A stretch of DNA of 64,000 nt from WTGU01 sp965242855 (lineage in GTDB: Bacteria; Pseudomonadota; Alphaproteobacteria; UBA828), in NCBI GenBank assembly GCA_965242855.1, contig OZ251509.1, positions 248,001-312,000 of the forward strand, read 5' to 3'. The notes beneath the pieces were generated by a model. The model did not search any database, had not been told where the DNA came from, and saw nothing but the letters and a program-made list of their open reading frames with translations. Shown here in pieces: positions 49,906 through 59,183 of the stretch; within the stretch, counting starts at the first letter, position 1, and each line of letters starts with the position of its first letter. A program made the translations under genes and the position numbers.

Positions 49906-51421
49906 ACTCGCCGACGAATTCGGCATCGCCATGTCGGAGGAAGACGCGGCGGCCTATCGGCGGCTGATGGCGGGGCCGATGGCCTCCTATCGGGCCCTGG
50001 AGAAAATGCCGGAATGGCGCCCCCCGCAGAAATATCCGCGCGACGGCGGCTACCGGCCGAGCGCCGACGAGAACCCCTACAACGCCTGGTACTGGCGCTG
50101 CGACATCAAGGGCACCGAGACGGGCCCGCTCGCAGGGCAAGCGGTCGGCATCAAGGACGCGGTGAGCGTCGCCGGCATCCCCATGATGAACGGCACGCGG
50201 CTGCTCGAAGGCTTCATCCCGGACGTGGACGCGACGATCGTCACGCGCATCCTCGACGCCGGCGGCAGCATCGCCGGCAAGACGACCACCGAGGACTGCT
50301 CGTTCTCCGGCGGCGGCCACACGAGCGCGCTCGGGCCGATCCGCAATCCGCGCAAGCCGACCCACTCGCCGGGCGGCTCCTCCGGCGGCAGCGCCGCCGC
50401 GGTGGCGGCAGGCGACGTGACCATGGCGATCGGCGGCGACCAGGCGGGTTCGATCCGCCTGCCGGCGTCGCGCTGCGGCGTCGTCGGGCACAAGCCGACC
50501 TTCGGCCTCGTCCCCTACACGGGCGGCGTCATGATCGAGATGACCATCGATACGCTGGGGCCGATCTGCGACACGGTGGAGAACACCGCCCGCCTGCTCT
50601 CCGTCATCGCCGGCCCGGATGCGATGGACCCGCGCCAGCGCGGGGTGATCCCAGCGGACTACGTGCGGGACTACATGCCGGCGATCGACAAGGGCGTGGA
50701 CGGCCTCAGGATCGGCCTCCTGCGGGAAGGCTTCGGGCAGACGCCCTGGAGCGATCTCGGCTTCCCCGGAAGCGACGAGACGGTCGACCGGAAATGCCGG
50801 GCGGCGGTGGCGGTGCTCGAGGCCCAGGGCGCCGCGGTGGAAGAGGTCTCGGCGCCGATGCACATGATCGGCCCGCACATCTGGAACGGCATCGGTATCG
50901 AAGGCTCGGCCGAATTCATGCTCAAGGGCTTCAACCAGGGCACCAACTGGCGAGGCTTCTACGACACGCGCCTGCGCGAGGCGCTCGGCCGGGGGTTCGA
51001 TTCGCGCGCTGGCGATCTTCCGGTGGCCGGCAAGCTGGTCCTGATCCTCGGTGAATACATGCACCGCCACTATCACGGGCGGTACTACGCGAAGGCGCAG
51101 AACCAGCGGCACCTGCTGGAGGCGGATTACGACGCGATTCTCGCGCGCTGCGACGTGATCGCGATGCCGACGATCCCCTTCGCGACGCCGCCGCTCGCCG
51201 CGCCCGATTGCAGCATCGAGGAAGAGATGCGGTGGGCGCTGAACATGATCAACAACACCTGCCAGTTCAGCCTGACCGGCCATCCCGCCGTCAGCGTCCC
51301 CTGCGGCGTCGAGGACGATCTGCCGATTGGTCTGATGCTGGTGGGCCGGCGCTTCGACGACCTGACCGTGCTCCAGGCGGCGGACGCCGTGGAGAAGACG
51401 GCCGACTGGCGGGAGCGGTAG
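49862..51421 (+). CDS. Amidase-signature family amidase
   Basis: The protein has 519 residues from ATG 49862 after GGGGAGG. The amidase-signature triad is visible: Lys in VGIKDAVSVAG, cis-Ser in SPGGSSGGSAAAVAAG and nucleophile Ser in GGDQAGSIRLPAS. The N-terminal helical region (IDRIRELADEFGIAMSEEDA) resembles the extra domain of nitrile-pathway amidases. It hydrolyses a carboxamide to acid and ammonia. A cupin gene converges from the other side. Confidence 0.9.
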   Translation: MPKGAELPTIDRIRELADEFGIAMSEEDAAAYRRLMAGPMASYRALEKMPEWRPPQKYPRDGGYRPSADENPYNAWYWRCDIKGTETGPLAGQAVGIKDAVSVAGIPMMNGTRLLEGFIPDVDATIVTRILDAGGSIAGKTTTEDCSFSGGGHTSALGPIRNPRKPTHSPGGSSGGSAAAVAAGDVTMAIGGDQAGSIRLPASRCGVVGHKPTFGLVPYTGGVMIEMTIDTLGPICDTVENTARLLSVIAGPDAMDPRQRGVIPADYVRDYMPAIDKGVDGLRIGLLREGFGQTPWSDLGFPGSDETVDRKCRAAVAVLEAQGAAVEEVSAPMHMIGPHIWNGIGIEGSAEFMLKGFNQGTNWRGFYDTRLREALGRGFDSRAGDLPVAGKLVLILGEYMHRHYHGRYYAKAQNQRHLLEADYDAILARCDVIAMPTIPFATPPLAAPDCSIEEEMRWALNMINNTCQFSLTGHPAVSVPCGVEDDLPIGLMLVGRRFDDLTVLQAADAVEKTADWRER

Positions 51422-51431
51422 GCCGCGCGGT

Positions 51432-51860
51432 TCAGCCGCCCGCGCGCCGGCCCGGCGGCGGGGCGCAGGGTTCGGTGCCCATGTCGGCGGGCAGGGAGAC
51501 TTCGATCAGGTCGAAGCTTTCGGAGGTCGCGATCTCGTTGTGCGGCGTGCCGCCGGGGATGTAGAGGGAATCCCCTTCCTCGATGCGGATCGTCCCGTCT
51601 TCGAAGGCGAGATCGATCCAGCCGCGCAGCATGTAGACGAGCTGCCCCTCGCAGACGTGGCGGTGCCAGCCCGTGGGCCGCGACAGCCCGGCCTTCGCCG
51701 AGGTGACCTGGGCGCGCAGCCGCCCCCCGCTCGCCGCCGTGACGCCGAGATCGCGGTATGTGAGAAAGTTCCGCCGCCCCGGCACGAAGGCGGGGTCGCC
51801 TTTCCGAACCAGGGTATAGGCTGGCTTCCGTTCGGCCGTTTTCGCCACGGTCCCCATCAT
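51432..51860 (-). CDS. Single-domain cupin protein
   Basis: The protein has 142 residues from ATG 51860, preceded by GGAGGAG at 5 nt. Cupin motif 1 is GWHRHVCEGQLVYMLRG (two His and a Glu) and motif 2 is GDSLYIPGGTPHN (third His), so the metal site is intact. Such proteins act as small dioxygenases, isomerases or ligand sensors; which one is not visible. It is convergent with the amidase, 10 bp away. Confidence 0.85.
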   Translation of the reverse strand: MMGTVAKTAERKPAYTLVRKGDPAFVPGRRNFLTYRDLGVTAASGGRLRAQVTSAKAGLSRPTGWHRHVCEGQLVYMLRGWIDLAFEDGTIRIEEGDSLYIPGGTPHNEIATSESFDLIEVSLPADMGTEPCAPPPGRRAGG

Positions 51861-52096
51861 GAACACTCCTCCGGTCGCAGCTGCCCGTTCGGCCCGTCAT
51901 CGTAGAAACCCTCGGCGAACCGGGTAAGGCGATACCCCGGCCGGCAGGGCAATCGCTTTCCCCCACCAGCGACACACGCGGCCCCAGTGTGCGCCTCCGC
52001 CTCCGTATTTTCTCCCCGCCTTCATATCCCCGTTTCGCGCTTCTCGCCATGCGGACGTGGACACTCGCGCCCGGTACCCCGTTTCGGGACGAGCGC

Positions 52097-53704
52097 TCAA
52101 TCGCGGCGGGCGTCGATCACGCCGGCCCAATCCGTGAAGACATGGACCGGCGCGCAGAGAGCGTGCAGGCCCGTCCGGCCGCGGTTCCCGATCTGAATGC
52201 CGTGAAACCGCGTTCCCGCCTTCCGCGCCTCGCGCACGGCTTCCGTCTGGCCGGAAGGTGGATCGGGCCACTCGCCGTCACTGACGAACAGGACGTCGGC
52301 TTTCACCCATTCGCCCTCCCGGAGCCGCCGCAACACCCGTTCCGTCGCCTCCGTCGGATCGCTGCCGCCGCCGAAGGACAAAGCGAGGAAATCCAGCAGC
52401 CGGCCTATCCCGTCTGGAGACAGATCGAGCTCGTGCTCGATCGCTTGTCCGGGACCGCTGAAGGCGTAAAGGCAGCAGCGTCGCTTCTCCGCGTGCGCCG
52501 TGCGAAGCGCTTCCAACACGAGCGCCTTCGCGACCCGTTCCGGGAGGCCGTGCATCGAGCCGGACGTATCGACGACCGCGAGGATCGGCCCCCGCTCCAG
52601 GGCGGGGCGGAGATTCTCGGCCTCTTCGGTGGTCTCGCGCTCCACGAGCGTCCGTTCGTCTTCGACGCCCTCGACCCTGTAGGTGAGCAGGGCCCGTTCC
52701 GCCCGGCGGGCATGCCAGAGCAGCCGCAGCTTGGGATGGCCAAGCATCGCCGCCTCGACGGGCAACATTCTGGCGATGGAGCCGCTGCGCTCGATGCCTC
52801 GCGTGTCGGCGGGGACCAGCGGCGTCGGCGCCTCGCGCCGCTCCTCCTCCAGCCTGCGCATGGGCTGGAACACCCGTTCGGCGACGGACTCCGCCGTTTC
52901 GGAGGCGTGCAGCCGCCCCAGCGCCTGAACGACCTCGCGCAGCTGAGGGAGTTGCGCCACCAGCTCCCGCAATCGGAGGAGCTCGCGCCACCCGGTATGC
53001 CGCAAGACTCCGAGCGTCAGGTCCCAGCCGCGGCCCAGCATCCGTCCCAGGTCGTCGAAAACGTCGGCGAGCTCGGCCCAGAGCCGCGCCCGTTCTCCCC
53101 ACTCCTCGATCAAGCCCGCGTCGGCCTCCCGCGCGCGGGTGAAGACCTCGCGTTCGGCCTGCGCCCGCAACCGCTTGCGGTCCCCATCGCCCGACCGAAC
53201 CGGCTTCGCTTTGCGCGCCGCGCGCTCGCCGCGCGCATTCCATGTTTCCCTCAACCGCGTGACGCTGCGTTCAAACTCCTCCCGCTCCTGCGCCTGGACA
53301 CGTTCGAGTTCCTCCAGTTCGCGCAACCGGCGCGCGACGTCCCTGCGCAAACCATCGTCCTGTCGGGTGAAAGCGGCGAGAATGTCTTTGAGCAACTCAT
53401 CCACCAGCTCCCGTTGCCCCTTGCAGAACCGGACGATTCCCATCCGTTCGAGGGCTTGGCGCACGGGCGCGGCGAGTTGTTCGGGCGGCCATGCGCCCGC
53501 CGGCGGTAGCCGCCCTTCCAGAAGCGCGTCCCGCCAAGCGCGCACGCCCCGAACCCGCTCGCGGAGATCGCCGATAGGCGACGTGATGACGTCGTCGAGT
53601 AAGTGCTCCGGACATTCATCGAGGAAGGCGTAACTCCGTTCCAACGCTGCCGCATCGAACCCGCGACTCGCCCGATCCCCGCTATCGCGCCGGGCGAGAA
53701 TCAT
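52097..53704 (-). CDS. VWA-domain protein, ViaA-like partner of the MoxR ATPase
   Basis: The protein has 535 residues. The N-terminal about 350 are helical and charged, with long coiled-coil (RRLRELEELERVQAQEREEF) and the ViaA-type segment LGHPKLRLLWHARRAERALL. The C-terminal von Willebrand A domain has a full MIDAS: ILAVVDTSGSMHG, then LSFGGGSDPTEA and DVLFVSDGEWPD. In E. coli, ViaA stimulates RavA. It overlaps the ATPase stop by 4 nt (ATGA), so the two are made together. Confidence 0.88.
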   Translation of the reverse strand: MILARRDSGDRASRGFDAAALERSYAFLDECPEHLLDDVITSPIGDLRERVRGVRAWRDALLEGRLPPAGAWPPEQLAAPVRQALERMGIVRFCKGQRELVDELLKDILAAFTRQDDGLRRDVARRLRELEELERVQAQEREEFERSVTRLRETWNARGERAARKAKPVRSGDGDRKRLRAQAEREVFTRAREADAGLIEEWGERARLWAELADVFDDLGRMLGRGWDLTLGVLRHTGWRELLRLRELVAQLPQLREVVQALGRLHASETAESVAERVFQPMRRLEEERREAPTPLVPADTRGIERSGSIARMLPVEAAMLGHPKLRLLWHARRAERALLTYRVEGVEDERTLVERETTEEAENLRPALERGPILAVVDTSGSMHGLPERVAKALVLEALRTAHAEKRRCCLYAFSGPGQAIEHELDLSPDGIGRLLDFLALSFGGGSDPTEATERVLRRLREGEWVKADVLFVSDGEWPDPPSGQTEAVREARKAGTRFHGIQIGNRGRTGLHALCAPVHVFTDWAGVIDARRD

Positions 53705-55305
53705 GAACGCTCTCCACCGATCGCGCCCGGTTCCTCTTCCTTCCGCGCCGGTTCCTCTTCCTTCCGCGGCAGATCCTCGTAACCCCTTTTCACCTTCTCC
53801 AGTCGTTCGATGAGCCCCTCGGCGTCGCCGCGCGCCTTTTCGAGGCCCCGGGACGCCGGTTCCGCGAAATCGTCCATCACCCAGAGGTGCCCACGAACGT
53901 CGTTCTCCAAGGTTTCGATTCGCTTTTCGATCTCGCCCTTATGAGTAACCATTTTGATCGAAAATTCTTCCAGTTGCCGGAGACAATCCCGAATATGGAC
54001 GGGTTCGTGTCTTGTCGGTTCCATCGCGGGAGATAAGTCGACCATGAACCGATTTCCTTTTTTCTGTGTGAATTTCGGCAGCTCATCAGTATCCTCTACA
54101 AAATACCGACCATCTACTATGACAGGAATCTTCTCTTCTATTTCCTTTTCTGTATATCCCTTACCCTTATTGGTTTCGTCAAGTTTCTCATTGTCATACA
54201 TGCGTTTGCTATATGCGCCTTTGGGCAGGACGTAGAGCGGTTCCCCGTGCCTGTAATTCTGTCCCCTCCGGTGAGCCGTGTCTTTTCCGTCCTTTCCCGA
54301 ATAAAGAAGCCTGCCCTCTTCATCCTGTTTCTGGGATCTGCTCTCCTCGTCCTTCCGGAGCCGCCCTTCCCACGCCTGAATCATGCGAACGAGTCGCGAG
54401 GGTTCCTCGTCCTCGGCCACCGCCCCGACCCGGGAGACATACCACTCGTAGATTTTCCGTCCGTCCTCGGCCTTGCTCCACAAGCAGTGCCGGAGAAGCC
54501 AGCAATCCCAGATCGACACCGCGTCGCGCCCGCTGGTCCACGCCGAGGTTTGCAGGAGCTTCACGACCTTGCGCCAGCGGCGATCTGATACCCATATCTC
54601 TTCGGCGATGCACCATTCCCGCAGGTCGCACAGGAGCGCCATCACGCCATCCGGCACCTGCACCTTCCCGGCTTCCTTCCGCACCGCGTCGAGGTCGCCC
54701 TCGGTCAATCCGGGTTCTTCGGGAATGTTCACCTCGACGTCGTCTCGCAGCTTCAGCAATCCGGGGAATGCGTCTTTCGACACCGGGCCGACATGCAGGC
54801 GCAACAGAAAACGGTCGAACAGGGCGTCGAGTTCCTCGCCTTCGGGGAGCTCGTTGCTCGCGCCCACGACCGCCACGAGCGGAGTCTCCTCGCGGGAGGC
54901 GCCGTTGTCGAACTCGCGTTCGTTCAGAAGCGTGAGAAGGGCGTTGAGGATGGCGCTGTTGGCCTTGAAGATCTCGTCGAGGAAGGCGACGGAGGCAGTA
55001 GGCAAGTATGATTTGGTCAACCGTTTGTAACGGTCTTCCTCGAGGCCCTTGATGGACAGCGGACCGAACAGCTCCTCCGGTACGGAGAAGCGGGTCAGCA
55101 GACGCTCGAAATACGCCGCGTCCTTGAAGGCGTGGCGCAATCTGCGCGCGACAAGGCTTTTGGCCGTTCCCGGCGGGCCGACGAGAAGCAGATGCTCGCC
55201 GGTCAGAGCCGCGAGCAATGCGAGGCGCACGGCGACGTCGCGCTCGACGAGGCCTTTCGTCAGCGCGTCCCGGATAGTCCTTATGCGATTCGTAAGGTCG
55301 TTCAC
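53701..55305 (-). CDS. MoxR-type AAA+ ATPase, RavA-like
   Basis: The protein has 534 residues with a GTG start. The AAA+ core has Walker A LVGPPGTAKS (residues 41-50), Walker B VAFLDEIFKANS, sensor-1 GASNELPEG and arginine finger region ALFDRFLLRL. WVSDRRWRKVVKLLQTSAW is the RavA lid helix. The C-terminal part is lysine/glutamate-rich with coiled coil (MVTHKGEIEKRIETLENDV). Residues about 325-425, the place of RavA's LARA domain, are encoded by an AT-rich patch (39 percent GC over 54061-54180 by count). It acts with the VWA protein as a chaperone-like remodelling machine. Confidence 0.9.
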   Translation of the reverse strand: MNDLTNRIRTIRDALTKGLVERDVAVRLALLAALTGEHLLLVGPPGTAKSLVARRLRHAFKDAAYFERLLTRFSVPEELFGPLSIKGLEEDRYKRLTKSYLPTASVAFLDEIFKANSAILNALLTLLNEREFDNGASREETPLVAVVGASNELPEGEELDALFDRFLLRLHVGPVSKDAFPGLLKLRDDVEVNIPEEPGLTEGDLDAVRKEAGKVQVPDGVMALLCDLREWCIAEEIWVSDRRWRKVVKLLQTSAWTSGRDAVSIWDCWLLRHCLWSKAEDGRKIYEWYVSRVGAVAEDEEPSRLVRMIQAWEGRLRKDEESRSQKQDEEGRLLYSGKDGKDTAHRRGQNYRHGEPLYVLPKGAYSKRMYDNEKLDETNKGKGYTEKEIEEKIPVIVDGRYFVEDTDELPKFTQKKGNRFMVDLSPAMEPTRHEPVHIRDCLRQLEEFSIKMVTHKGEIEKRIETLENDVRGHLWVMDDFAEPASRGLEKARGDAEGLIERLEKVKRGYEDLPRKEEEPARKEEEPGAIGGERS

Positions 55306-55335
55306 CTCACCCTCCCTTTGCCGGTGCCGGGGGCG

Positions 55336-56394
55336 TCATCCTGCGCTCTCCTCCTGCGCGGGCGGGTAGAGCCATGCCTTCGGGCGGCACGTGGACGCGG
55401 GTGTGGCGGCGCCTTCGGCCAAGCCCGGGGCGCGCTGCTTGGTGAGCTTCGCCGTGATGTGCGCGCCCGAGGTGGTGCGGACATAGCGCGCCGGGTTGTT
55501 TGGGCCGATGCAGCTCGGCAGGCACTCGATCACCGCGTCGTAGTTGGGCTGGTGGAAGAAGACGAGCGACAGGCGGTCGAGATGGGCCTTGTCGCGGGGC
55601 GGATTGACGACGCGGTGCATGGTCGAGCGCCAGCGGTGGTTGGTCCACTCGGCCATGAGGTCGCCGAGATTGACCGAGAAGGCGTCCGGGAACCAGGGCA
55701 CGCCCTCCCAGCCGCCGTCCCGGGTCTGCACCTGCAAGCCGCCTATGTCGGTGTCGCAATGCACCAGGGTCAGGCTGCCGTAGTCGGTGTGGCCGCCGCC
55801 GCGGAGCTGCCCGGCGAGCGGCGCCTCCGGTTGCGGCGGATAGTAGATGGCGCTGAAATTGGTGATGTGCTCGTCGATCTTCGGCGCGAAGAAATCCTCC
55901 GGCAGGGCGAGCGCCACGGCGAAGACGCGCATCATGTCGGCAGACAGCCGCGAGAGCGCCCGGTAATAGGCCTCCCAGACCTTCGCCATGCCCGCCGGCC
56001 GGTCCGGCCAGATGTTGGGCGCGAAGTAGCGGGCACCGGCGGGGCCGTAGTGATAGGCGTCGCAGGCGGCGTCCACCGGGCCCATGCTGAAGGCCTCCTT
56101 CAGGTCCGGCGGGCGCTCCTCGTCGAGGCTGTAGGCGAGGCTCTCGGTGCCCGGCGGCGTGTAGCCTCGGTATCGGTCGGCCGGCATTTTGTGTTTCATC
56201 TTCTCCCAGTGGGGCAGCGCGAAATAGGCCCGCGAGACGGCGTGCATCTCCGCGATCAGGGCGCTTGGCACGCCGTGGCCGGCGACCACCAGCCAGCCGA
56301 CCTCGCGGCACGCCTCGTCGAGCGCCCGGGCGGTGCGCGTCTTGTCGCTGGCCGAGCCGTGCAGGAAGGGGGCGATGTCGATGAGCGGGATCAT
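55336..56394 (-). CDS. 2-oxoglutarate/Fe(II)-dependent dioxygenase (isopenicillin N synthase-like)
   Basis: The protein has 352 residues. It begins IPLIDIAPFLHG and GWLVVAGHGVP, typical of the DIOX_N domain. The iron facial triad is His and Asp in GGGHTDYGSLTLV and His in RSTMHRVVNPP; the 2-oxoglutarate Arg-x-Ser is DRLSLVFF. It oxidises or hydroxylates a small molecule. Only 6 bp separate it from the BKACE gene, so they are one unit. A 30-bp gap leads to the RavA-like gene. Confidence 0.9.
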   Translation of the reverse strand: MIPLIDIAPFLHGSASDKTRTARALDEACREVGWLVVAGHGVPSALIAEMHAVSRAYFALPHWEKMKHKMPADRYRGYTPPGTESLAYSLDEERPPDLKEAFSMGPVDAACDAYHYGPAGARYFAPNIWPDRPAGMAKVWEAYYRALSRLSADMMRVFAVALALPEDFFAPKIDEHITNFSAIYYPPQPEAPLAGQLRGGGHTDYGSLTLVHCDTDIGGLQVQTRDGGWEGVPWFPDAFSVNLGDLMAEWTNHRWRSTMHRVVNPPRDKAHLDRLSLVFFHQPNYDAVIECLPSCIGPNNPARYVRTTSGAHITAKLTKQRAPGLAEGAATPASTCRPKAWLYPPAQEESAG

Positions 56395-56400
56395 GCGTCC

Positions 56401-57297
56401 TCACGCGGGTGGTTTCAGGCCGAGGATGGCGCGCGCGTCCGCCGGCGGCGCCGGCTCGGCACCCAGCCCGGCGATCAGGTCCACGGCCTGCTCGACGAGC
56501 GCCGCGTTGGACGGCGCGAGAACGCCGCGGTCGAGATAGAGGTTGTCCTCGAGGCCGGTGCGGACGTGCCCGCCATTGAGGACCGAGAGCGCGATCAGCG
56601 GCCGCTGGTCGCGGGAAATGCCGAAGGCCGCCCAATGGGCGCCGGCGGGCAGCAGGCTCTTCATGAGGCCGAGTGCCTCCGGCGTCGCCGGCGCGCCCCA
56701 TTCGACGCCCAAGCAGAGCTGGAAGAAGCCCGGCGCCTCCACGTGGCCGCGCTCGATCATGTGCGCCGCAAGCCGCACGTGGCCCGTGTCGAACACCTCG
56801 AGCTCGGGCAGGACGCCGGCCGCGCGGATGGCGGCGGCCATGTGACGCAGATGGGGCGGCGCATTGATCATCACGCTGTCGTCGCGGACGCCGCCCGAAT
56901 TCATCGTCGCCACGTCGAGGCTGCAAATCTCCGGCCGCAGCTCGAGCACGTGCCGGACGCGCCGCGCCGGGGCGACCAGGGTCGTGCCCGGACCGTGGGA
57001 AAACGGATCCTCGACGCCCGGGCTGAAGCGCGCGCCGTAGCCCGTGGTGAGGTTCAGCACGACATCGGTTTCGCTCTCTCGGATGCGGCCCACGGTCTCG
57101 CGGTAGTGATCGAGCGCCATGCTGGCGCGACCGGTCTCGGGATCGCGCACATGGATGTGCACGATCGCCGCGCCGGCCCTGGCCGCGTCGATCGCGGAGC
57201 ATGCGATCTCCTCCGGCGTGACAGGCACCGCCGGATTCCTGCCGACCGTATCCGCCGAGCCCGTCACCGCACAGGTGACGATGACCTTCCGCCCCAT
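56401..57297 (-). CDS. Beta-keto acid cleavage enzyme (BKACE, formerly DUF849)
   Basis: The protein has 298 residues from ATG 57297. The TIM-barrel zinc site is visible in GAAIVHIHVRDPETGRAS (His-x-His). The acetyl-CoA/substrate motifs are LNLTTGYGARFS, SLDVATMNSGG and the late LNGGHVRTGLEDNLYLDRG. It condenses a beta-keto acid with acetyl-CoA to give acetoacetate and a new CoA ester. It was first defined in lysine fermentation, but the family has many substrates. It is the first gene of the unit with the dioxygenase and is divergent from the acyl-CoA ligase. Confidence 0.92.
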   Translation of the reverse strand: MGRKVIVTCAVTGSADTVGRNPAVPVTPEEIACSAIDAARAGAAIVHIHVRDPETGRASMALDHYRETVGRIRESETDVVLNLTTGYGARFSPGVEDPFSHGPGTTLVAPARRVRHVLELRPEICSLDVATMNSGGVRDDSVMINAPPHLRHMAAAIRAAGVLPELEVFDTGHVRLAAHMIERGHVEAPGFFQLCLGVEWGAPATPEALGLMKSLLPAGAHWAAFGISRDQRPLIALSVLNGGHVRTGLEDNLYLDRGVLAPSNAALVEQAVDLIAGLGAEPAPPADARAILGLKPPA

Positions 57298-57370
57298 GTC
57301 CCGCTTCCCGCGTTCCGGTGCGCCGCCGTGGGAACGGCACCCGGCGATCATGCCACAAACCCGGCCGGGG

Positions 57371-57399
57371 TTGACCCCCGACGGCCGGGCGCGTACCTC
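57371..57399 (+). promoter_or_regulatory. Candidate promoter of the acyl-CoA ligase gene
   Basis: TTGACC (57371-57376), a 17-bp spacer and TACCTC (57394-57399, weak) lie 31 bp before the ATG. The interval is shared with the divergent BKACE gene. Confidence 0.35.
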
Positions 57400-57430
57400 T
57401 TTCCCGCAAGGACGAGGCGGAGGGAAGCGC

Positions 57431-59137
57431 ATGGCTGAAGGCGACACTCATCCGTGGGAACGGTCCTATCCGGCAGATGTGGACTGGCATGCGCCGCTTC
57501 CGTCCGCCCCGCTGCACCGGCTGCTCGACGACGCGGTGGCCCGCTACGGCGACCGGCCGGCCATCGACTTCATGGGCCGGGTCACGCGCTACCGGGAGCT
57601 GGGCGCGCTGGCGGACCGGGCGGCCCAGGGGTTCCAGAAGCTGGGCGTCGGCAAGGGCCGCAAGGTCGGCCTGTTCCTGCCCAATTGCCCGGCCTTCGTC
57701 GTCGCCTACTACGGCGTGCTCAAGGCCGGCGGGACGGTCGTCAACTTCAACCCGCTCTACGCGATCGAGGAGGTCACGAGCCAAATTGAGGATTCCGAGA
57801 CCGATATCCTGGTCACCCTCGATCTCGCCCTCCTCTACGACAAGGCGCGCGCCGCGCTCGACCGGACCCGGCTCGCGCATCTCGTGGTCTGCCCCATGGC
57901 GGACATGCTGCCGCCCCTCAAGGGCCTGCTCTTCCGGCTCGTCAAGCGGCGGGAGATCGCCACGGTGGCGCGCGACTCGCGCCACGTCTCCTTCGCGGCG
58001 CTGATCGACAACGCCGGCACGCCGGCACCGGTCGAGATCGACGCCGCCAACGACGTCGCGGTGCTGCAATACACCGGCGGCACGACCGGCATCTCCAAGG
58101 GCGCGATGCTGACCCACGCCAATCTCTACGCCAACACCGCGCAGGCGGCGATGATGTTCCCCACGATCGAGAGGGGCGCCGAATCCGTGGTCGGCGTGCT
58201 GCCGCTGTTCCACGTCTTCGCCATGACCGTGGTGATGAACTTCGGCATCCATACCGGCTCCAGGATGATCCTGCTGCCGCGCTTCGAGCTCGACGGGCTG
58301 CTCAAGACGATCCACGGGAAGCGACCGACGCTCTTCCCCGCGGTACCGACGATCTACATCGCGATCAACGGCCATCCCGGAGTGGCGGCCGGAAAATTCG
58401 ACCTTTCCTCGATCAAGCTCTGCCTCTCCGGCGGCGCGTCGCTTCCGCGCGAGGTCCAGGAGAAGTTCCAGGCGCTCTCCGGCTGCGCGCTGGTGGAGGG
58501 CTACGGCCTGAGCGAGACCGCCCCCGTCGTGACCTGCAACCCCACCGGCCCCGGCGGCAGCCGCGAAGGCTCGCTCGGCATCCCCGTTCCGGGGACGGTG
58601 GTCGAGATCGCCTCGATCGACGAGCCGACGACGACACTCCCGCAAGGCGAGACCGGCGAGATCTGCGTCACCGGCCCGCAGGTCATGCAGGGCTACTGGA
58701 AGCGCGCGGAGGAGAACGAGCAGGCCTTTTCCGGCGGGCGCTTCCATACCGGCGACGTGGGCTACATCGATGCGGACGGCTACGTCTTCCTCATCGACCG
58801 GCTCAAGGAAGTGATCATCACCGGCGGTTACAACGTCTATCCGCGCCATGTCGAGGAAGCGATCTACAAGCACCCGGCGGTGCTGGAGGTCACCGTCATC
58901 GGCATCGACGACCCGCGGCGCCAGCAGGCTGCAAAGGCCTTCGTCCGGCTGAAGGAAGGCGCAAGCCTGACGGAGGAGGCCCTGACGGCGTTCCTCGAAG
59001 ACAAGCTGTCGCCGATCGAAAGGCCGAAACAGATCGAGTTCCGCGCCGAGCTGCCGAAGACCATCATCGGCAAACTCTCCAAGAAGGAGCTGATCGCGGA
59101 GGAAGCCGCCAAACGGAGCGCCGGCGCGCCGTCGTGA
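57431..59137 (+). CDS. Long-chain fatty-acid-CoA ligase (FadD-like)
   Basis: The protein has 568 residues from ATG 57431 after GGCGGAGGGA. The AMP-binding P-loop is LQYTGGTTGISKGAMLTHAN, the adenylate motif EGYGLSETAPVVTCNP, the linker RFHTGDVGYIDADGYVFLID followed by the FACS region VIITGGYNVYPRHVEEAI, and the C-terminal Lys in LPKTIIGKLSKKEL. It activates medium or long chain fatty acids. A thiolase and a dehydrogenase/hydratase follow, so this is the entry enzyme of a beta-oxidation unit. Confidence 0.92.
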   Translation: MAEGDTHPWERSYPADVDWHAPLPSAPLHRLLDDAVARYGDRPAIDFMGRVTRYRELGALADRAAQGFQKLGVGKGRKVGLFLPNCPAFVVAYYGVLKAGGTVVNFNPLYAIEEVTSQIEDSETDILVTLDLALLYDKARAALDRTRLAHLVVCPMADMLPPLKGLLFRLVKRREIATVARDSRHVSFAALIDNAGTPAPVEIDAANDVAVLQYTGGTTGISKGAMLTHANLYANTAQAAMMFPTIERGAESVVGVLPLFHVFAMTVVMNFGIHTGSRMILLPRFELDGLLKTIHGKRPTLFPAVPTIYIAINGHPGVAAGKFDLSSIKLCLSGGASLPREVQEKFQALSGCALVEGYGLSETAPVVTCNPTGPGGSREGSLGIPVPGTVVEIASIDEPTTTLPQGETGEICVTGPQVMQGYWKRAEENEQAFSGGRFHTGDVGYIDADGYVFLIDRLKEVIITGGYNVYPRHVEEAIYKHPAVLEVTVIGIDDPRRQQAAKAFVRLKEGASLTEEALTAFLEDKLSPIERPKQIEFRAELPKTIIGKLSKKELIAEEAAKRSAGAPS

Positions 59138-59183
59138 TCGCGGCCCGGGCCGCCACGGCCCACGCAACGAGAGGTCCCCGCCC

